Assembly: GCF_026167665.1 (NCBI RefSeq) | Contig: NZ_CP098740.1 | Location: 1,922,001-1,986,000, forward strand | Reading direction: 5' to 3' | Length of the DNA: 64,000 bases | Source of the DNA: Streptomyces drozdowiczii | GTDB taxonomy: Bacteria > Actinomycetota > Actinomycetes > Streptomycetales > Streptomycetaceae | Shown: positions 59,318 through 64,000 of the stretch, in pieces | How positions within the stretch are numbered: position 1 is the first letter of the stretch | Layout of the letters: each line of letters begins with the position of its first letter | Translations under genes and position numbers: made by a program | The notes under the pieces: model-generated | The model's input: the letters and a program-made list of their open reading frames with translations, nothing else | What the model was told of the DNA's origin: nothing | Database searches by the model: none

Positions 59318-62300
59318 GTGAGGCGTAACAACGAGGGCTCCACGGCGCAGGCGGAGCGGGGCAACTTCACCCCGCCGTCGCGTGCCGCGGCGCCGTCCGC
59401 CGACGTGTCCGAAGCGGCACCGGCCGGTGGCAGCACCAGCCGGCTGTCGCCGCGCAACTGGCGGGTGCCCACCCGGCTGAACGCGATCCTCCTGATCCCG
59501 GTGCTGGTCGGCCTGGTCATGGGCGGTTTCCAGGTGAAGGGCTCGGTCAACACCTGGCAGGAGGCCCAGGACGCGGAGAAGACCGCGCTCATCGTGCGGG
59601 CCGCCGCCGAGTACGGGCAGGCGCTGCTCAACGAGCGCGACCTCACCGCCCAGCCGCTGCTGTCGAACAAGCGCGAGGACGAGGTCGTCTCGCAGACCCG
59701 CGCCACCACCGACGCGGCCGCCGCCAAGTTCGCCGAGGCCGTCAAGGACATGCCGGCCAAGCAGGGCCTCCAGCGCCGCCTCAAGCTGTTCAAGCTGGAG
59801 GAGCCGAAGCTCCCGCAGCTGCGCAAGGCCGCCTATACCGCGGCCATGGACCCGGTGAAGACCGAGGAGGGCTACGTCCAGGTCCAGCACTCCCTGATGG
59901 AGTTCTGCAACGAACTGGGCCTCGGCACCGGCAACATCACCAGCTACGGCCGTACCGTCTACGCGATCGAGCTGGCCAAGGCTGCAGAATCGCTTCAGCG
60001 CTCCATCGGCATGCACCTCCTGGTCCGTCCCAGCAAGGAGGACGGCAAGTTCAACGACCAGGTCAAGGCGTTCGGCTCGTACAACTACCTGGAGCAGATC
60101 GCCCTCGGCGAGTTCACCTCCGGCGGTACGGAGGCCGACGCGGCCCGGCTCCGCAAGGTCATGGAGGCCAAGGCGGCAGCGGGCGCGGCCGAGCTGAAGG
60201 AGGCCAAGGAGAAGGCCGCCGCGGCCGGTGCGCCGTTCGTGGCGCCGCCCTCCATCGACGGCTCGGTCTACGACGGCATGGCCAAGGAGATCGGCCTCGG
60301 CAAGGACCCGGCCGAGCTGAAGGCCAAGGGGATCACCGCCGACACCTGGATGGCCGCCGCCACCGCCAAGTTCGACGGCTACACCACGGTCGAGAACGAG
60401 CTGGTCGAGAAGGCCGTGACCGAGGCGGCGGAGATCTCCGCCGACGCCCGGACCGACGCCATCGTCAACGCCTCGATCGTCATCGTCGCCCTGCTGGCCG
60501 CGTTCCTCCTGGCCGGGCTCATGGCCCGCCAGATGAGCCGCTCGATGCGCCGACTGCGTACCGCCGCCTTCGGGATCGCCGAGCAGCGGCTGCCCTCGCT
60601 GGTCGACCAGCTCTCGCGCACCGACCCGGGCCGGGTCGACACCCGCGTGCAGCCCATCCCGATCAACTCGCAGGACGAGATCGGCGAGGTCGCCCGCGCC
60701 TTCGACCAGGTGCACCAGGAGGCGGTCCGGCTCGCGGCCGAGCAGGCCATGCTCCGGGGCAACGTCAACGCGATCTTCACCAACCTCTCGCGCCGCAACC
60801 AGTCGCTCATCGAGGGCCAGCTGACCCTGATCACCGACCTGGAGAACAACGAGGCCGACCCGGACCAGCTGGAGAGCCTCTTCCGGCTCGACCACCTGGC
60901 GACCCGCATGCGGCGCAACGGCGAGAACCTGCTCGTCCTCGCCGGCGAGGAGCCCGGCCGCCGCTGGAACCAGCCGGTGCCGCTGGTGGACGTGTTGCGC
61001 GCCGCCTCCTCCGAGGTGGAGTCGTACGAGCGCATCGAGCTCTCCGGTGTCCCGGAGACCGAGATCCACGGCCAGTCCGTCACCGACCTCGTGCACCTGC
61101 TGGCCGAGCTGCTGGAGAACGCCACGACGTTCTCCTCGCCGCAGACCAAGGTCCGCGTCACCGCGACCCGGCTGCCCGACGGCCGCGTGATGATCGAGAT
61201 CCACGACAAGGGCATCGGCCTCACCGCCGAGGACTTCGCCGACATCAACCACAAGCTGGCCAACCCGCCGACGGTGGACGCCGCGGTCTCGCAGCGCATG
61301 GGCCTGTTCGTGGTCGGCCGGCTCGCCGACCGGCACGGCATCCGCGTCCAGCTCCGCCCCTCGGGCGAGCAGGCCGGCACGACCTCGCTGGTCATGCTGC
61401 CGGACGCGATCACCCACGGTGGCGGCGGCGACGCGCCGGAGCAGGACGACTTCACGGTCTCCTCGATCATCCCGCAGCAGCAGGCGTTCGACGCGCTGCC
61501 GCACCAGCCGCAGCTGCGTACGGCCGCCGAACTCGGCTTCGACGACTCGCGTTACGACGAGGGCGCCGCGGACTCCGCGCAGCTCGACCCGGTGGGCCGC
61601 TCCCTGATGCGCGAGGAGCGCCGCGCGGCGCTGGAGGCCCAGGCCGCCGGCGGCGAGCGCCAGGCTTTCCCGGAGCAGCCGGACCAGGCGGCTCAGCAGG
61701 CGCGGCCCGAGCAGGTCTACGCCGAGGGCGCGTACGGCCAGGACGCCTACGCCGGGAACGGTCAGGACGCCTACGCCGCGCAGCAGTACGAGGGCGGCTA
61801 CGACCCGTACGCCGGTGCCGACGGCTATGCCGCCCAGCCCGCCTACGACGGCGTCCAGGGCGGCTATCCGGAGGCGGCCTACGCGGCCCCCGAGGCGCCC
61901 GTGCAGGGCTATGACGAGCAGTACGCCGCCCAGCCCCAGCAGGAAGAGTGGGCAGATCAGGGCACGTACCAGGGCGGCTTCGAGCCGGTCGCCCAGGCGG
62001 AACCGGAATCTGCCGTGAGCGCTCCCGCCGAGCCGCGGGAGCGCGTAGGCTTCGAGCGTTCGGGCCCCGTCCCGAACACCGGCCACGACCTGACCGAAGC
62101 CGGTCTGCCGCGCCGGGGCGGCCAGCAGCACTGGCAGCCCACGGGCCGCGGGAACGGCCGGTCCGGTGGAGCGCAGGAGCGTCCGCAGCAGCAAGAACTG
62201 CCGCAGCGGCCGGTCCAGGCGCAGCAGGCCCCCGACGGAAACGCCGGAAACGACGGCTCCGACGACTGGCGCTCGGCCAACGACGAGCGCTGGGAGCGGG

Positions 62301-62533
62301 CCGAGAAGCTCCGGGAGCCGAAGGCGGGCGGGATAACCCCGTCCGGTCTTCCCCGGCGCGTGCCCAAGGCCAACCTGGTCGAGGGCACCGCCGAACAGAC
62401 CCAGCAGGGCGGCCCCCAGGTCTCCCGCGCTCCGGAAGACGTGCGCGGCAGGCTGAGCAACCTGCGGCGCGGTGTCCTCCGGGGACGCAACGCGGGTACG
62501 GACACAAGTACTACCTACAACCAGGAGCGTTAG
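59318..62533 (+). CDS. cvnA2: Conservon sensor histidine-kinase-like protein CvnA2
   Basis: 1071 residues, uninterrupted frame. TM helices near residues 52-72 and 383-405, an extracytoplasmic helical domain rich in Lys/Ala/Glu, a HAMP-like region, LDHLATRMRRNGENLLVL, and the ATPase domain (LAELLENATTFSSP, HDKGIGLT, GLFVVGRLADRHGI). The tail from about residue 720 is disordered and unusually Tyr/Gln/Ala-rich (AYGQDAYAG, YDPYAGADGY), ending in GLPRRVPKANLVEGT and GPQVSRAPEDVRGRL as in CvnA1. cvnB2 starts 2 bp after its stop. Confidence 0.93.
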   Translation: MRRNNEGSTAQAERGNFTPPSRAAAPSADVSEAAPAGGSTSRLSPRNWRVPTRLNAILLIPVLVGLVMGGFQVKGSVNTWQEAQDAEKTALIVRAAAEYGQALLNERDLTAQPLLSNKREDEVVSQTRATTDAAAAKFAEAVKDMPAKQGLQRRLKLFKLEEPKLPQLRKAAYTAAMDPVKTEEGYVQVQHSLMEFCNELGLGTGNITSYGRTVYAIELAKAAESLQRSIGMHLLVRPSKEDGKFNDQVKAFGSYNYLEQIALGEFTSGGTEADAARLRKVMEAKAAAGAAELKEAKEKAAAAGAPFVAPPSIDGSVYDGMAKEIGLGKDPAELKAKGITADTWMAAATAKFDGYTTVENELVEKAVTEAAEISADARTDAIVNASIVIVALLAAFLLAGLMARQMSRSMRRLRTAAFGIAEQRLPSLVDQLSRTDPGRVDTRVQPIPINSQDEIGEVARAFDQVHQEAVRLAAEQAMLRGNVNAIFTNLSRRNQSLIEGQLTLITDLENNEADPDQLESLFRLDHLATRMRRNGENLLVLAGEEPGRRWNQPVPLVDVLRAASSEVESYERIELSGVPETEIHGQSVTDLVHLLAELLENATTFSSPQTKVRVTATRLPDGRVMIEIHDKGIGLTAEDFADINHKLANPPTVDAAVSQRMGLFVVGRLADRHGIRVQLRPSGEQAGTTSLVMLPDAITHGGGGDAPEQDDFTVSSIIPQQQAFDALPHQPQLRTAAELGFDDSRYDEGAADSAQLDPVGRSLMREERRAALEAQAAGGERQAFPEQPDQAAQQARPEQVYAEGAYGQDAYAGNGQDAYAAQQYEGGYDPYAGADGYAAQPAYDGVQGGYPEAAYAAPEAPVQGYDEQYAAQPQQEEWADQGTYQGGFEPVAQAEPESAVSAPAEPRERVGFERSGPVPNTGHDLTEAGLPRRGGQQHWQPTGRGNGRSGGAQERPQQQELPQRPVQAQQAPDGNAGNDGSDDWRSANDERWERAEKLREPKAGGITPSGLPRRVPKANLVEGTAEQTQQGGPQVSRAPEDVRGRLSNLRRGVLRGRNAGTDTSTTYNQER

Positions 62534-62534
62534 T

Positions 62535-62957
62535 GTGAGCCCGATGAGCCAGGCGGCGCAGAATCTGAACTGGTTGATCACCAACTTCGTGGACAACACC
62601 CCCGGGGTGTCGCACACGGTGGTGGTCTCCGCCGACGGACTCCTGCTGGCGATGTCCGAGGGATTCCCGCGGGACCGCGCGGACCAGCTGGCGGCGGTCG
62701 CCTCCGGTCTGACCTCGCTGACCGCCGGTGCCTCGCGGATCTTCGAGGGCGGCGCGGTGAATCAGACGGTTGTGGAGATGGAGCGAGGATTCCTCTTCAT
62801 CATGTCCGTTTCCGACGGGTCCTCCTTGGCCGTTCTCGCACACCCGGATGCCGACATCGGCCTCATCGGGTACGAAATGGCCCTTCTGGTCGACCGCGCG
62901 GGCAGCGTCCTCACTCCGGACCTCCGTGCCGAACTCCAGGGAAGTCTTCTTAACTAG
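62535..62957 (+). CDS. cvnB2: Conservon roadblock/LC7 protein CvnB2
   Basis: 140 residues, roadblock/LC7 fold, almost identical to CvnB1 (SPMSQAAQNLNWLITNFVDN; changes such as VNQTVV for VSQTVV and IGYE for VGYE). GTG 62535 has AGGAGCGTTAG upstream. The close match raises the question whether the two CvnB proteins are interchangeable between the conservons. Confidence 0.95.
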   Translation: MSPMSQAAQNLNWLITNFVDNTPGVSHTVVVSADGLLLAMSEGFPRDRADQLAAVASGLTSLTAGASRIFEGGAVNQTVVEMERGFLFIMSVSDGSSLAVLAHPDADIGLIGYEMALLVDRAGSVLTPDLRAELQGSLLN

Positions 62958-63055
62958 TCTTATCCAGTAACCAGACAGTGCGTTTCGCGTCACCGCGCCA
63001 TAGGGTGCGGTGGCGCGGTCCACTGGAATCGGGACCGGCAGGCGGAGGAGGAATC

Positions 63056-63709
63056 GTGGGTACACCCCCAGGCGGGCACCAGTACGACGGTGACCGGCAC
63101 ATGCCGGGTGAGCACGGGGACGATCGTTTCAACTTCCCCTCCGCGCCCGGCAGACAGGGCGCGCAGCAGCCTCAGCAGCCCTACCAGCCATACGGGCAGG
63201 GCCAGTACGGCCAGTCGGGGCCCGGCTGGCCGCAGCAGGAGCCCCAGCAGCCCGCGCAGCAGCCGCAGCAGCCGCGTCGCCCGCACCGCTTCGACGCGCC
63301 GCAGCAGCAGCCCCGGATCCAGCCGGTGCAGCCGCGGCGGGCTCCCGAGCCGGCGGCTCCGGCCGCGCACAATCCGCTGGTCCGTCCGTACGCCATGACA
63401 GGTGGCCGGACCCGACCGCGCTACCAACTCGCCATTGAGGCGTTGGTCAGTACCACGGCTGATCCGTCCCGGCTGCAAGGGCAGTTGCCCGAGCACCAGC
63501 GGATCTGCCGGCTGTGCTTCGAGATCAAGTCGGTGGCCGAGATCTCGGCCCTCCTCTCGATCCCCCTCGGCGTGGCCCGGATCCTCGTAGCCGACCTGGC
63601 CGAGGCGGGACTCGTCGCTATCCACCAGCCCGGCGGCGACGAGTCCGCCGGCGGCCAGCCAGATGTGACACTGCTCGAAAGGGTGCTCAGTGGACTTCGC
63701 AAGCTCTAG
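63056..63709 (+). CDS. cvnC2: Conservon DUF742 protein CvnC2
   Basis: 217 residues from GTG 63056, preceded by GGAGGAGGAATC. The first 100 residues are a Gln/Pro-rich disordered extension (QQPQQPYQPYGQGQYG) absent from CvnC1. The C-terminal half is the DUF742 core (PLVRPYAMTGGRTRPRY, RICRLCFEIKSVAEISALLSIPLG). Overlaps cvnD2 by 20 bp, and the overlap sequence is the same as in the first conservon. Confidence 0.93.
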   Translation: MGTPPGGHQYDGDRHMPGEHGDDRFNFPSAPGRQGAQQPQQPYQPYGQGQYGQSGPGWPQQEPQQPAQQPQQPRRPHRFDAPQQQPRIQPVQPRRAPEPAAPAAHNPLVRPYAMTGGRTRPRYQLAIEALVSTTADPSRLQGQLPEHQRICRLCFEIKSVAEISALLSIPLGVARILVADLAEAGLVAIHQPGGDESAGGQPDVTLLERVLSGLRKL

Positions 63710-64000
63710 CGGCGGAGCGGCCCGCTCCACTACCTCGGCGAAGATCGTGGTGGCAGGGGGCTTCGGCGTGGGTAAGACCACGTTTGTCGGTGCCGTCTCG
63801 GAGATCAATCCGCTGCGCACCGAAGCCGTGATGACGTCCGCCTCGGCGGGCATCGACGACCTGACGCACACGGGGGACAAGACCACCACGACGGTGGCGA
63901 TGGACTTCGGCCGCATCACCCTGGACCAGGACCTGATCCTGTACCTCTTCGGTACGCCGGGCCAGGACCGCTTCTGGTTCATGTGGGACGACCTGGTACG
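63690..64000 (+). CDS. cvnD2: Conservon Ras-like GTPase CvnD2 (partial, runs off window)
   Basis: First 103 or so codons from GTG 63690. P-loop GGFGVGKTTFV and GTPGQDRFW are visible; the NKxD region is outside. From 63879 to the window end (122 bp) it is identical to cvnD1 58578-58699, including third codon positions. Confidence 0.95.
   Translation, partial: MDFASSSGGAARSTTSAKIVVAGGFGVGKTTFVGAVSEINPLRTEAVMTSASAGIDDLTHTGDKTTTTVAMDFGRITLDQDLILYLFGTPGQDRFWFMWDDLV

Noticed and set aside
53605..62617. Long minus-strand frames opposite cvnA1 and cvnA2
   Set aside because: Mirror-frame composition (Leu/Arg/Val repeats) and the plus-strand kinases are clearly coding.

Overview
The window reads as chromosome core from a Streptomyces-type actinomycete. 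G+C is very high, GTG starts are common, and the gene order matches from memory the S. coelicolor segment running from the sip/rplS/trmD genes down to the cvn1 conservon. No database search was possible, so all names rest on motifs and context. There is no phage, insertion sequence or CRISPR array. 

Layout. 1-3296: four tandem type I signal peptidases (sipZ, sipY, sipX, sipW, all minus), the leftmost cut by the window edge. 3342-5974: a translation operon rpsP, khpA, rimM, trmD, rplS. 6132-12251: a SprT-like zinc protein, a methyltransferase, ffh and glnD. 12304-13987: glnK and amtB, with a GlnR-type box upstream. 14365-21060: nsdA, a small stand-alone prim-pol domain protein, ftsY, a cytosine-type permease and a glucose permease. 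21161-32734: smc, acylphosphatase, a CAP-domain secreted protein, an HxlR regulator, mutM, rnc, rpmF, a YceD protein, a SepIVA/DivIVA-like protein, coaD and rsmD. 32848-43165: recG, a DAK2 kinase-type protein, rpmB, thiD, thiL, an Lrp-type domain protein, a lipoprotein, ddl, gpsA and plsC. 43328-48396: cofC, an OB-fold-like protein, hupS, leuD, leuC and ndgR. 48485-52750: a DUF4188 gene divergent from a MerR regulator, five tRNA genes (three Glu, two Gln), gltX and a fumarylacetoacetate-hydrolase family gene. 53608-64000: two tandem conservons (sensor kinase, roadblock protein, DUF742 protein, Ras-like GTPase), the second cut by the right edge. 

The most important observation concerns the sequence itself. 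At least nine genes (sipY, amtB, thiD, ddl, the OB-fold gene, hupS, leuD, a small conserved ORF and cvnA1) are out of frame by exactly one missing G or C in a short G/C run, and adding that base restores the expected C-terminus every time. Several of these genes are essential or biosynthetic, and cvnA1 carries an internal repeat whose second copy has the extra base. This pattern points to systematic homopolymer undercalling in the assembly, not gene decay. 

Biologically, the most interesting parts are the tandem conservons, with a gene-conversion-like identical tract in cvnD and a conserved short motif at the end of both disordered CvnA tails; the sipY/sipZ conversion-like tract; a duplicated tRNA block; a tandem 24-bp operator-like repeat in front of a MerR/DUF4188 pair; and several genes whose -10-like hexamer lies 6-7 nt before the start codon, which suggests leaderless transcripts.
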